Source: Streptomyces hygroscopicus subsp. hygroscopicus (GTDB taxonomy: Bacteria > Actinomycetota > Actinomycetes > Streptomycetales > Streptomycetaceae). From it: DNA of 64,000 bases. The notes below the pieces were generated by a model, which was not told the origin of the DNA, searched no databases, and saw nothing but the letters and a program-made list of their open reading frames with translations. The DNA lies in NCBI RefSeq assembly GCF_030269125.1, contig NZ_BSSM01000016.1, positions 62,001 through 126,000 of the forward strand, given 5' to 3'. Positions 25,638 to 33,802 of the stretch are shown one piece after another (position 1 is the first letter of the stretch; each line of letters starts with the position of its first letter). A program made the translations under genes and the position numbers.

Positions 25638-26252
25638 ATGGCGTTCGGCGCGCACGATCTGCTGCCCGGCGAGGCCGTGCGGCTCGGCAAGAACGCGAAC
25701 GCCGTCGTCTCGGTGGACGCGGCGGGGCTGAGCCGGTTCGTCTTCGACCGGTTGATGTGGACGGTCGGCATGGCGGGCAAGGAGGCGATCGGCGGCAAGC
25801 TGCACGTCACCGATCACCGGCTCGTCTTCGACGCCCACCCGGCCAACCGTCTGCGCGGCCGGTTCAGCGTCTTCCTGCCCCTGATCACGGACGTCCGGGA
25901 CACCTCGCGCGGCATCAGGAAGCAGATCCAGGTCTCCACGGGGACCCAGCGGTTCACCTTCGTCGTCCGGGGCGTCCCTCGGCTGATCGCGACCATCGAC
26001 CACGTGCGGCGCGCGGTCACCCCGGAGCAGGCCCGCCGGCTGGCCGGCGCCGCGCTCGCCGACTACGCCCGGGTGGGCGAGGGCCTGCGGATCGCGTCGG
26101 GCGTCGAGGCCGCCAACGTCGCCCTGCGCGAGGCCCTGTCGGCCGTCCACGCCCTCCGCTCCGCCATCACCCCCTCCCTGAACGCCGTCGAGCCGGCGGG
26201 CGCCCTGGGCCTGCTGGAACTCCTCGACCGCCTGGAACGGGACGCCGAGTAG
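25638..26252 (+). CDS. GRAM/PH-like domain protein of unknown function
   Basis: A 204-aa cytoplasmic protein. Residues 10-110 (LLPGEAVRLGKNANAVV, GGKLHVTDHRLVFDAHP, FTFVVRGVPRLIATI) have the alternating strand pattern of a GRAM/bacterial PH domain; the rest is helical with a leucine-rich end. No enzymatic motif. ATG 25638 follows GGGGGAGG. The MOSC gene begins 9 bp after its stop, so the two are probably co-transcribed. Confidence 0.65.
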   Translation: MAFGAHDLLPGEAVRLGKNANAVVSVDAAGLSRFVFDRLMWTVGMAGKEAIGGKLHVTDHRLVFDAHPANRLRGRFSVFLPLITDVRDTSRGIRKQIQVSTGTQRFTFVVRGVPRLIATIDHVRRAVTPEQARRLAGAALADYARVGEGLRIASGVEAANVALREALSAVHALRSAITPSLNAVEPAGALGLLELLDRLERDAE

Positions 26253-26261
26253 GCTCGCGAC

Positions 26262-26765
26262 GTGGCGCGCGTCGAGATCCTCCAGCTGCTGGTCTCCCCG
26301 GTGCACCGGCTGGCGGGCCGGCCGGGCGACGGCGTACCCGAGCTGCCGGCCGACGAACTGGTGGAGCGGGCGGAGGTGCGCGCGGGGCTCGGCATCGTCG
26401 GCGACCGGTACTTCAACCGGCCCGCGCACCGCAATGCCTCGATCACCCTCATGGCCGCCGAACGGCTGCCGCGTACGGGCCCGCCGGAACCGGGTCTGCT
26501 GCTCACCCGGCGCAATGTCCTGCTGTGCGGCGTCGACATCGACGCCCACATCGGCGCGACGGTCTTCCTCGACTGCGGCGCCGGACGGGTGGAGCTGGAG
26601 GTGCGCGGTGCGGCGCGGCCCTGCGCCTGGATGGAGGTCACCCTCGGCCCCGGGGCCCAGCGGGCGCTGCGCGGCGGCGGGGGAGTGCGGTGCCGCCCCG
26701 TGAGCGACGGTGTGCTCGCGGTGGGGGACGCCGAGTTCGGGGTGGTGCGGGCCGCGGGGGCGTGA
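26262..26765 (+). CDS. MOSC-domain protein
   Basis: A 167-aa MOSC (molybdenum cofactor sulfurase C-terminal) domain protein. Visible: GLGIVGDRYFNRP, a segment LLLTRRNVLLCGVDI, the conserved Cys in RGAARPCAWMEV, and a final GDAEFGV strand. Free-standing MOSC proteins bind sulfur or Moco and include bacterial N-hydroxylated-base detoxifiers; the exact role is open. GTG start. It is the only other molybdenum-linked gene in the window besides formate dehydrogenase. Confidence 0.82.
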   Translation: MARVEILQLLVSPVHRLAGRPGDGVPELPADELVERAEVRAGLGIVGDRYFNRPAHRNASITLMAAERLPRTGPPEPGLLLTRRNVLLCGVDIDAHIGATVFLDCGAGRVELEVRGAARPCAWMEVTLGPGAQRALRGGGGVRCRPVSDGVLAVGDAEFGVVRAAGA

Positions 26766-26771
26766 GGACGG

Positions 26772-27926
26772 TCAGGCGGACGAGGCCAGGAGACGGTCGG
26801 TCAGGCGGTTGGCCTGGGCCAGCAGGGTGCCGTAGGTGGCGAGGTCGTCCGGATCGTCGGTGGTGGAGCGCGCCAGGTCCCGGCGCAGGGTGCCGAGGGC
26901 GGCGCGCAGGGCGGTCACCTCGGTGCGCAGCTCGTCCTCGCAGGCGGCGTCGAAACGGCTGTGGCTGTACAGGCGCAGCGCGCGGGCGGTACGGCACAGG
27001 AACCGGGCGTAGCCGAGGGCGAGTCCGGGGTGCGGGCGGGGTGCCGCGCGGTCCTCGGAGGCGACCTCGAGCACCGTGCGGGTCACCCCCGCGGTGTGCA
27101 CGGCGGCGTGGTCCAGGACCGCGAGGGCGTCGTCGTACCCCTGGCCGGGCACGGGTACGGCCCCGCGGCGCACGTTCGCGCGGAGGCTCTCGCGGCTCCA
27201 CTCCAGCGCCGAGCGGGCGTCGTCCACCAGCCGGCGCGACCGCAGCGCCCGGTCGTGCCAGGCGCTCGCCTCCTCGGCGTCCCAGCGTCCGCCGGTCAGC
27301 CCGTCGGCCACCGCGTGCAGGATGTCGTGGGCCTCCTCGGTCGCGTCCCGCAGCACCGCTCGGGTGTCGCGCGGATACAGCGGCGGCCGGACCAGCGCGT
27401 TCACGGCGATGCCCATCGCCGCGCCGAACAGCGACGCAGCGATCCGGGCGGCGGAGGTCGTGACGGTGACGGCGCCGTCGGTGAGCACGAACAGGGCGCC
27501 GGTGGCCGCGTAGACGCCCTGGTCGCCCAGGCGCCGCCAGTGCCCGAGCAGCAGCGCGAGAGGCAGCACCACCGCCATCGCCACCGCGGTGCTGTGCAGC
27601 ACCAGGCCGGCCGCGGTCGCCGTGACCGTACCCGCGGTGATCGCCCCGAGCTGCTGGAGCCCGTGCGCGATCGACCGGTAGACGGTGGACTCCACCAGCA
27701 CCACCGCGACCCAGGGCGCGACGAACGCCACCGGCGCGTGCAGCCACCAGCCCGCGATCAGCCAGGTCAGCCACGCGGCCAGGGCCGCTTTCAGCGCCTG
27801 CGCGGCCAGGTCCCGCTCCCGGCCGGGCCCGGCACAGGCCCGACGCAGACCGCCCACCGCCGCCGACAGATCCAGCCGCACGGCGCGCCCTGCCCGTCGT
27901 ACGGCGTCCGCACGCCCATATCGCAT
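26772..27926 (-). CDS. FUSC-family membrane transporter
   Basis: A 384-aa protein with six N-terminal membrane segments (about 40-180) and a helical cytoplasmic C-terminus, the architecture of FUSC/aromatic-acid-exporter (ArAE) proteins. The membrane part has the PWVAVVLVESTVYRS and GLQQLGAITAGTVTA motifs of the family. Substrate unknown; related proteins export aromatic acids. It lies 48 bp after the FAD monooxygenase gene, so monooxygenase and exporter could form one TetR-controlled operon for an aromatic compound. Confidence 0.82.
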   Translation of the reverse strand: MRYGRADAVRRAGRAVRLDLSAAVGGLRRACAGPGRERDLAAQALKAALAAWLTWLIAGWWLHAPVAFVAPWVAVVLVESTVYRSIAHGLQQLGAITAGTVTATAAGLVLHSTAVAMAVVLPLALLLGHWRRLGDQGVYAATGALFVLTDGAVTVTTSAARIAASLFGAAMGIAVNALVRPPLYPRDTRAVLRDATEEAHDILHAVADGLTGGRWDAEEASAWHDRALRSRRLVDDARSALEWSRESLRANVRRGAVPVPGQGYDDALAVLDHAAVHTAGVTRTVLEVASEDRAAPRPHPGLALGYARFLCRTARALRLYSHSRFDAACEDELRTEVTALRAALGTLRRDLARSTTDDPDDLATYGTLLAQANRLTDRLLASSA

Positions 27927-27974
27927 AGGCGCCGGGTGACCAGTGGGCCCGCGCCTACGCCCCCCGCATCGGCG

Positions 27975-29150
27975 TCACGAGCCACGGTGTCCCGTCGGGA
28001 TCGCCGGCGGGGTCCAGTCGGCGTGCCGGAGGATCGCCCGGACGGCCGCCTTGGACGGCACGAGCCGCATCGCGGTGTCGCGCAGCCCGACGGCGAGGGG
28101 CCCGGACAGCTGCTGGCCGATCCGGCCGGCCCGCCGGGCCGCGCGGGCCACCGCCTGGGCCCGGGGCCGGCGCTCGGCGTCGTACCGGGACAGCGCCTCG
28201 GGGATCGAGGACGTGTCCGCGAGCGCGGCGGCCAGCGTAGCGGCGTCCTCCAGCGCCTGGCAGGCACCTTGGCCGAGGTTCGGTGTCATCGCGTGCGCCG
28301 CGTCGCCGAGCAGGGCGACCCGGCCGGCGACGAACGAGGGCAGGGGAGTGAGGAGTTCGTTGATGTCGTGGTGCAGCACGTCCTCGGGCCGGGTGGCCTC
28401 CAGCAGGGCGCGGACCGGCTCGTGCCAGTCGGCGAAGCGGCGGCGCAGCATGCCGAGCGGATCGGAATGCCGTACGCCGGGCGGCGAGTTGAGCACCGCG
28501 TGCCACTCGGCGTGGCCGTCCGCGAAACGGATGTGCCCGAACTCCGCGCCCTCGCCCCAGGTCAGCTCGAAGTCGGTGGAGAGGTCCAACGGCCGTTCCG
28601 TGACGGCCCGCAGCACGGTGGAGCCGCTGTAGGAGGGGCCGGGATGGTCCGGGAACAGCAGGGCACGGGACCGGCTGTGCACGCCGTCCGCCGCGACCAC
28701 GAGGTCCGCCGCCAGGATGCCGTCCGGCAGGGGCACGCCCACCACGGCGGGATCGGAGCGGAGGAGCGAGGGCACGGTGGCGCCGACGCGCAGGCAGTCG
28801 TCCGGCAGCTGTTCGCGCAGCAGACGGTGCAGGACCGAGCGCCGGATGCCGACGATCGGCGTGCCCAGCGCCCGCTCCAGCAGGGCCCCGTCCATGTGCG
28901 CCAGCCATCGGCCCGACGGGGTGCGCGTGCCCCCGGTGTACTGCGGGTGCGCCGCCGCGCGCACGGCCGCTCCGGCGCCGAGGGCGTCCAGCGCCCGCAG
29001 CCCGTTGGCGTGCAGCGAGATGCCGGCGCCCGCGTCGTCCAGGACCGTGGCGCGTTCGACGACCCGCACCCGGAAGCCGATCCGGCGCAGCCCGATGGCC
29101 GCCGCCAGCCCGCCGATGCCGCCCCCGACCACCACCGCCGTGTCGCCCAT
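27975..29150 (-). CDS. FAD-dependent monooxygenase (aromatic hydroxylase type)
   Basis: A 391-aa group A flavoprotein monooxygenase. FAD-binding GxGxxG in VVVGGGIGGLAAAIGL, the DG motif region VAADGVHSRSRALLF, and the GD motif in VALLGDAAHAMTPNLGQGAC are all present. It hydroxylates an aromatic or similar compound using NAD(P)H and O2; substrate unknown. ATG 29150 with AAGGGGG upstream. Divergent from a TetR gene with shared operators between them, which is a classic repressor/target arrangement. Confidence 0.9.
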   Translation of the reverse strand: MGDTAVVVGGGIGGLAAAIGLRRIGFRVRVVERATVLDDAGAGISLHANGLRALDALGAGAAVRAAAHPQYTGGTRTPSGRWLAHMDGALLERALGTPIVGIRRSVLHRLLREQLPDDCLRVGATVPSLLRSDPAVVGVPLPDGILAADLVVAADGVHSRSRALLFPDHPGPSYSGSTVLRAVTERPLDLSTDFELTWGEGAEFGHIRFADGHAEWHAVLNSPPGVRHSDPLGMLRRRFADWHEPVRALLEATRPEDVLHHDINELLTPLPSFVAGRVALLGDAAHAMTPNLGQGACQALEDAATLAAALADTSSIPEALSRYDAERRPRAQAVARAARRAGRIGQQLSGPLAVGLRDTAMRLVPSKAAVRAILRHADWTPPAIPTGHRGS

Positions 29151-29172
29151 GCCGGCCCCCTTCGCCTTGGCG

Positions 29173-29234
29173 TTTCTACAGCTGTAGAAACCGTACAGGC
29201 GGGTTCTACAGCTGTAGAAAGCGGGGTGTAGAAA
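29173..29234. promoter_or_regulatory. Phased TetR-type operators, two full and one half site
   Basis: TTTCTACAGCTGTAGAAA (29173-29190) and TTCTACAGCTGTAGAA (29204-29219) are perfect palindromes whose centres are 30 bp apart, about three helical turns. A third half-site TGTAGAAA occurs at 29227-29234, touching the ribosome site of the TetR gene. They fill the 91-bp gap between the divergent monooxygenase and TetR genes, so the TetR protein very probably represses both. Confidence 0.85.
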
Positions 29235-29241
29235 GAGGAGG

Positions 29242-29799
29242 GTGTCCACAGACCGACGTACCCTCCTCGCCGACACGGCCATCTCGGTGCTGGCCGACAC
29301 CGGCATCCGGGGACTGACGCATCGCGCCGTCGACCGGGCGGCGGACCTGCCCGCCGGTACCACCTCCGCCTACTACCGCACCCGCCAGGCACTGCTGACC
29401 GCGCTGGTACGACGCCTGGTGGCCCTTGACCAGGCGGAGCTGGAGGGGATGGGGGAGCGGGTGCCGGTGCCGCGGACCGCCGCCGAACTGACGGCCGGGA
29501 TCGGGGAGTTGATCAGGGTGCGGCTCACGGGGGACGGGCGGCGGCGGACCCTGGCGCGCTACGCCTGTGTCGTCGAGAGTGTGTACCACCCCGAACTGCG
29601 CGAGATCCTCGTGCCGCGCGAGAACCGGGCGCGCCGGTCCGTGTGCGAGTTCCTCGCCGCACAGGGGGTGGCGGACGCGGAGGAGCGTACGGTCTGGCTC
29701 CTGCTCTGCGTCGACGGTCTCGTCTTCGACCGGCTGGTGAACGGGGGCGGGGTCCGGGACGAGGAGATCGCCGGGCTCGTCGCCGCTGCGCTGCGCTGA
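29242..29799 (+). CDS. TetR-family transcriptional repressor
   Basis: A 185-aa regulator with an N-terminal helix-turn-helix (LADTAISVLADTGIRGLTHRAVDRAADLPAGTTSAYY region, with the recognition helix ending SAYYRTRQALL) and a helical ligand-binding C-domain. It starts at GTG 29242 after GAGGAG, overlapping the third operator half-site. It probably represses itself and the divergent monooxygenase/FUSC genes, released by an unknown aromatic ligand. Followed 21 bp later by a strong terminator. Confidence 0.9.
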   Translation: MSTDRRTLLADTAISVLADTGIRGLTHRAVDRAADLPAGTTSAYYRTRQALLTALVRRLVALDQAELEGMGERVPVPRTAAELTAGIGELIRVRLTGDGRRRTLARYACVVESVYHPELREILVPRENRARRSVCEFLAAQGVADAEERTVWLLLCVDGLVFDRLVNGGGVRDEEIAGLVAAALR

Positions 29800-29820
29800 G
29801 GAACCGGGGGCGACACGACG

Positions 29821-29857
29821 GCGGCGCCGCCTCCCTGGGACGGGGAGGCGGCGCCGC
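29821..29857. terminator. Bidirectional terminator between TetR gene and the 19-aa ORF
   Basis: A perfect 15-bp stem (29821-29835 with 29843-29857) and 7-nt loop, followed on the plus strand by TCTGCTT. It sits between the TetR stop and the stop of the minus-strand small ORF, so it can serve both. Confidence 0.85.
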
Positions 29858-29880
29858 TCTGCTTCACACGCCCTGCGGCG

Positions 29881-29940
29881 TCAGACCAGCCACCCGACGA
29901 GGTGGATGAGGCCGGCGAGGACGTTCGTGAGGATGTTCAT
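29881..29940 (-). CDS. Predicted 19-residue hydrophobic peptide
   Basis: ATG at 29940, preceded by AAGGAG ten bases upstream, encodes MNILTNVLAGLIHLVGWLV and stops at 29881. The sequence is an uncharged hydrophobic helix of membrane-spanning length, with an aromatic/His pair near the end. A strong terminator lies just downstream and a leader of about 100 bp upstream, so it looks like a separate small transcription unit. Possible roles: membrane peptide, type I toxin-like peptide or leader peptide. I know no function. Confidence 0.6.
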   Translation of the reverse strand: MNILTNVLAGLIHLVGWLV

Positions 29941-30168
29941 GGTCGTGCTGCTCCTTGCAACTTAGCTATGAGTGGGACCTGTGCTCGGATACGGTCTGCA
30001 GCCCGTCGCTCGCACAACGTAAGTATCACCTGGTCGGCCTAGTCACCGTGGCCCTGGGAGCCAGGGTCACTCGTTCGGGGGAGCGAGTGGTCTTGTGTTC
30101 GTATCCTGTCGGGTCCGGGGTTCTTCCGCGTCCGGCGGCCACGGGATTCCCGGGCTCCGGGGCGCCGC

Positions 30169-31347
30169 TCACGGCGGTACGGCCCGCAGCGCCCGCAGCA
30201 CCGACCACACCACCGAGATCAGCGGAACCGCGACGACCGCGCCGATCACCCCCGCCACGATGCTGCCCGCGATCACGGACACGGCAACGACCAGCGGATG
30301 CAGCCGCACCGCCCAGCTCATCACCACGGGGTGCAGCACATGTCCCTCCAACTGGCCGATCACCACGATGAGCGCCAGCACGGCGAGGGCGGTGAGCGGA
30401 CCACGACCGGCCAGCGCGACCACCGTGGCGACCGCGAGCGCCACCGGCGAGCCCACCAGTGGCACGAACGCGGCGAAGAACTCCAGCAGGGTCAGCGGCA
30501 GCGCCAGCGGCACCCGCAGCGCCAGCAGCGCCACGCCCACCAGGACCGCGTTGGTGGCGGCCACGATGATGATGCCGCGCGTGTACCCGGCGAAGGTCCG
30601 CCAGGCCGCCCGCCCCGCCCGGTCCCAGGCCGGGCGCGCCCCGGCCGGCAGCAACTCCTCGCGGGCCCAGCCCCACAGCCGCTCCCCGGAGTGGATGAAG
30701 AACACCGAGGCGAACAGCGCGAGCGCCCCGCCGGTCACCAGCTCCACCACCCGGCCGAGCCCGCTGACGGCACTGCTGAGCAGCTTTGAGCGGTGTGCGC
30801 CGATGTAGTCCGTCACCTGACGTTCGAGCGCGAGGAGCCGGCCGGGGCTGAGCCGGAACGGCGGCCGCCGCAACCACTCCTCGATCCGGTGCACTCCACC
30901 GCGGAACTCGCCCGCCAGCCTGGGCGACTCGCCCGCCACCGCGTTGCCCACCAGCGCGAGCAGGGCGAACAGCAGCAGCAGGCTGCCCACCAGCGCGACG
31001 GCGACGGCCAGCGGCCGCGGCAGCAACCGGCTCAGCAGATCGGCGAGCGGGCGCAGCACCGAGGTGATGACCAGGGCCAGGAAGAGGGCGCCGGCGATCA
31101 GCTGGAAGCTGCCGAGGACGCTGAAGACGCCATAGACGACGATGCCGACGAGAACGAGCCGCCAGGCGTAGGCCGCGGCGACGCGCAGCCAGGGAACGGT
31201 GCGTTCGGGCAACGGCTCGCGCGGCTCGGGGCGCGGGGAGGCCGCGAGCCGTACGGAGTAGGCCGGCCGGCTGCCGAGCACGGCGCGACCGGCCCGGCGC
31301 CCGCCTTCCTCCGGCCCGGCCGCCCTCCGGCGCGCATCGCCCACCAT
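30169..31347 (-). CDS. AI-2E / PerM-family transporter
   Basis: A 392-aa polytopic protein of the AI-2E exporter family (PF01594 type). After an Arg/Pro-rich cytosolic N-terminus of about 50 residues come paired helices, a soluble loop (about 125-195), then the conserved C-terminal block with PLTLLEFFAAFVPLVGSPVAL, GHVLHPVVMSWAVRLHPLVV and VAVPLISVVW. Members export autoinducer-2 or act as Na+/H+ antiporters; the substrate here is unknown. ATG 31347 with GGGAG just upstream. Monocistronic. Confidence 0.88.
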   Translation of the reverse strand: MVGDARRRAAGPEEGGRRAGRAVLGSRPAYSVRLAASPRPEPREPLPERTVPWLRVAAAYAWRLVLVGIVVYGVFSVLGSFQLIAGALFLALVITSVLRPLADLLSRLLPRPLAVAVALVGSLLLLFALLALVGNAVAGESPRLAGEFRGGVHRIEEWLRRPPFRLSPGRLLALERQVTDYIGAHRSKLLSSAVSGLGRVVELVTGGALALFASVFFIHSGERLWGWAREELLPAGARPAWDRAGRAAWRTFAGYTRGIIIVAATNAVLVGVALLALRVPLALPLTLLEFFAAFVPLVGSPVALAVATVVALAGRGPLTALAVLALIVVIGQLEGHVLHPVVMSWAVRLHPLVVAVSVIAGSIVAGVIGAVVAVPLISVVWSVLRALRAVPP

Positions 31348-32147
31348 CGCTCCCGTCCCACGCTCCTGGGAGCACCGTAAGCACAGGCCCGGGTGCGCGG
31401 CCCGTCCAGCGCCCGCGCCCGGGTCACTCGCCCGCGCCCCGGGTCGCTCCCGCCCGGGAACGTCACCGTCTCCGCCGTCGGCGCCCGGCCGGTCGGCGCG
31501 GCGGGGGCCGACGCATCCGTGCAGCCGATGGGCGCGCCCGCGAACAGGACCGGCTCCGGGGACGGCCCCACCGCCGCACCGCGGCACACAACGGGTTCCC
31601 CGCCACGCCCGGTGGCCGCCACGGCCGCGCGCCGGGCCTCGGTGCCGCCGCGCCGATGCCGGGCGCCCCGAACCGCCGGGCGGCCACCGCCGCTCGTGGT
31701 ACGAATGCGCGCGGCGGATACACCCGGTGGCTCCCGCTCGCCCCCGGGATCGCCGGCCGCGGCGCGCTCACCGGCGCGCTTCCTCGACTCGGCCGAGGGG
31801 GCGCGGTCGGCACGTACGCGCGCCACGGCTGGAGACCGCCGCCGAGGGCGCGCGGGAGGGGCCCCGAGGACCCGCCCCAGCACCGTCCGCGGTACCGGCT
31901 CCCTCGTGAAGGCGCGCACCGCCGGCTCGCCACGCCGCGTACACATGGAGGTCCGTCTTCCGTCCCGTGCTCCCGCCGAGCCGGCGTGTGTCGGCCAGGA
32001 GATGTGACAGGAGACGAGTGGTGTGACAGTGGACGTGGGCCACGCGGCCCTGGTGCGGGTGGTCACAGGACCTTCACAGCCCTCCCGGATGGGGGGCCCG
32101 TGCCGGGGCACTCGCGGGGTGTCGTCGGCCAGGAGGGGGTACCTCCA
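31348..32147. other. 800-bp region without a confident gene
   Basis: Open frames occur on both strands, but none has a ribosome site and a consistent codon bias. The first 200 bp (31393 on) show coding-like third-position GC in one plus frame and then lose it; a segment near 31710-31850 reads in another plus frame as a plausible protein fragment. This could be a decayed gene. A GGGCC-N4-GGCCC repeat lies at 32037-32050 and two TGTGACAG direct repeats at about 32004 and 32022. Confidence 0.4.
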
Positions 32148-32297
32148 GTGATCACCGTCGCGGTTCTGCTGCTCCCCGTTCTCAGCCTGCTGCTGTTCGG
32201 TCTCGATCAGGTCGAGGACCGATGGGTGACCCGCCCCTCGAAACCCCGTACCGCCCGCGTGCGCAGGCGCCGCCGGATCCGGCCGGGGCGTCGCTGA
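32148..32297 (+). CDS. Small single-span membrane protein (49 aa)
   Basis: GTG 32148 after AGGAGGGGG encodes a 49-aa protein: a hydrophobic N-terminal helix (VITVAVLLLPVLSLLLFGLD), an acidic VEDRW segment and a strongly basic tail of eleven Arg among the last nineteen residues. The layout is an inner-membrane anchor with a positive cytoplasmic tail. Similar 45-55-aa proteins occur in other Streptomyces by memory; function unknown. Confidence 0.65.
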   Translation: MITVAVLLLPVLSLLLFGLDQVEDRWVTRPSKPRTARVRRRRRIRPGRR

Positions 32298-32387
32298 CCG
32301 TCTGGGGCCGGGCCGCCGCGGGAGGCGGGGCCGCTGCCGGCGGCGGCGAAGCGGTCGGCGGAGGGCGGAGCGGACCGCCCCCGGCTC

Positions 32388-32481
32388 CTCGCCCGGCATC
32401 GGCCCGGCTTCTCGCCGCCCGGCATCGGCCCGGCTTCTCGCCCGGCATCGGCCCGGCTTCTCGCCCGGCACCGCCCCGGCT
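32388..32481. repeat. Tandem repeat, four units of about 23 bp
   Basis: CTCGCCCGGCATCGGCCCGG-CTT recurs at 32388-32410, 32411-32436 (with a 3-bp insertion), 32437-32459 and 32460-32481 (diverged). The last unit reaches the stop codon of the minus-strand DUF2267 gene. On the minus strand it creates short open frames repeating GEKPGRCRA; these are not genes. Confidence 0.85.
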
Positions 32482-32939
32482 CAGCGGCCGGCCTCGCCGC
32501 CCTCGTTCGCCCGCTCCACCGGCAGCAGCTCCCGGATGTCCGCGGGCAGCGCGCCCGCCATCCGCTCGGTCAGTTCCGGTGCGAGTGCGGCGTCCAGGAC
32601 CTCAAGCACGGCGGCGGCCTCCCGTATCGCCGTGTCCTCGTCGGTCCCCGCCCGGTCGGCGATGCGCCCGGCGAAGGCGGTCAGCCCGAACCGCTCGCCC
32701 GACGCGCCCGATCCGTGCGCGCCCGTGTCGGGGGCGCCGGACACCGCGGCGGCATCCGCGGCCTGCCGCATCGCGTCGGCCATGTCGGGCGGCAGCTGGG
32801 CGGCCACGTGCCGGGCCAGCCCGGACGGCAGCCGCTCCGACAGCGTCGTCACGACCGCGTGCGCGGCCCGCTCGGCCGTGCCCCGGTCGGGCAGCCGGGC
32901 GAGCGCCTGCACCTTTCCGATCATCTCGTCGTGCCGCAT
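32481..32939 (-). CDS. DUF2267 protein
   Basis: A 152-aa helical protein made of two DUF2267 halves: MRHDEMIGKVQALARLPDRG with RAAHAVVTTLSERLPSGLA and LPPDMADAMR, then a second copy with REAAAVLEVLDAALAPELTE and ALPADIRELLP. DUF2267 proteins are common in actinobacterial stress clusters; biochemical role unknown. ATG 32939 has GGAAGGGG upstream. The gene ends inside a tandem repeat, so its C-terminus may vary between strains. Confidence 0.82.
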   Translation of the reverse strand: MRHDEMIGKVQALARLPDRGTAERAAHAVVTTLSERLPSGLARHVAAQLPPDMADAMRQAADAAAVSGAPDTGAHGSGASGERFGLTAFAGRIADRAGTDEDTAIREAAAVLEVLDAALAPELTERMAGALPADIRELLPVERANEGGEAGR

Positions 32940-33131
32940 GAGTCCGTCCCCTTCCCCACGCATCTCCCCCGCACGGGTACGGGCCCCGAGTACCCCGGTC
33001 GCGGCGGATGCCGACAGCCGTGCCACCACCCGTCCCGGTGGCGTCGGGGGACCACCTCATGGGCAGGCGTCCTCGATCTGCGTCCCCGACAGGGCAGGGC
33101 AGGGCAGGACATCGGCGAGGCGGCGGGCGAG

Positions 33132-33772
33132 GTGTGCGTGGCGGGAGCGTGGTCGGCGGCACCGTTGTGGGACCTGCACAACGGCCAGGACCCGAGACAG
33201 CCGGCCGAGCTGGGACTCGCGCTGCTGCTGTCGAGCCTGATCGGCCGGGAACGCGCGTCGACCCCTCCCGCGTCGCGGCCCGGATCGTCTCCGGCATCGG
33301 CTTCATCGGCGGCGGTCTGATCTTCGTACGGCGGGACGCGGTGCGGGGCCTGACGACCGCGGCCACCGTCTGGCTGACCCGCGCCGTCGGCATGGCCTGT
33401 GGTGGCGGACTGCCCACCTCGCGCTGGTGGTGACGGCGCTGCACTTCCTGGTGGTGCGCTGCTCCTCGTATTTCTCCGGCAGGCCGCCCCCCGGCGCGGC
33501 GGCCGCCGCCTTCGAGGCCCGGCCGACCTACCGCACCGGCTCCGCCCTGCTGCCCCGCCTGATGCAGACCCGCACCCGGCTGGGCTTCCGGATCGTGCGG
33601 GTCAGGCTCGAACGGCTGCCCGGCTGCCCGGCTGCCCGGCCGCACGGACGACGCCGCCCGCGTCCTGCTCGAACTGGAGGGCGGCGCGGACCCGGCCCGC
33701 CTGACGTCGGAACCCTTCCAGGACGAGGGCGTGCTCGACGTGGAGCTGACCCCGGCGGCGGACGAGGAGTGA
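33132..33772 (+). pseudogene. MgtC/SapB-family membrane protein, disrupted
   Basis: Three reading frames together spell an MgtC-family protein. Frame one gives PAELGLALLLSSLIGRER (33190-33255); about 50 family residues are then missing and the next frame resumes at DPSRVAARIVSGIGFIGGGL and RGLTTAATVWLT; near 33408 one C is missing from CTGCCC, shifting the frame again to LALVVTALHFLVVRC; and at 33613-33636 a triplicated 8-bp unit shifts it once more before the C-terminal DDAARVLLELEGG, ending at 33772. Three separate lesions make a functional product unlikely. MgtC proteins act in magnesium or acid stress. The DUF2267, DUF1360 and MgtC genes form a stress-type neighbourhood. Confidence 0.82.
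33613..33636 (+). repeat. Three tandem 8-bp units causing a frameshift in the MgtC pseudogene
   Basis: CGGCTGCC occurs three times in a row. With a single unit the frame reads continuously as ERLPGRTDDAAR, the expected family sequence, so a 16-bp slippage expansion explains this lesion. Confidence 0.75.
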
Positions 33773-33802
33773 GGACGGGGGCGGAGGGGGCGGACGGGGG
33801 AT

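Noticed and set aside
32037..32050. GGGCC-N4-GGCCC as a DevR-type site before the 49-aa gene
   Set aside because: All-GC arms are expected a few times by chance in 64 kb of this composition, and the neighbours are not dormancy genes; noted only as a weak candidate.
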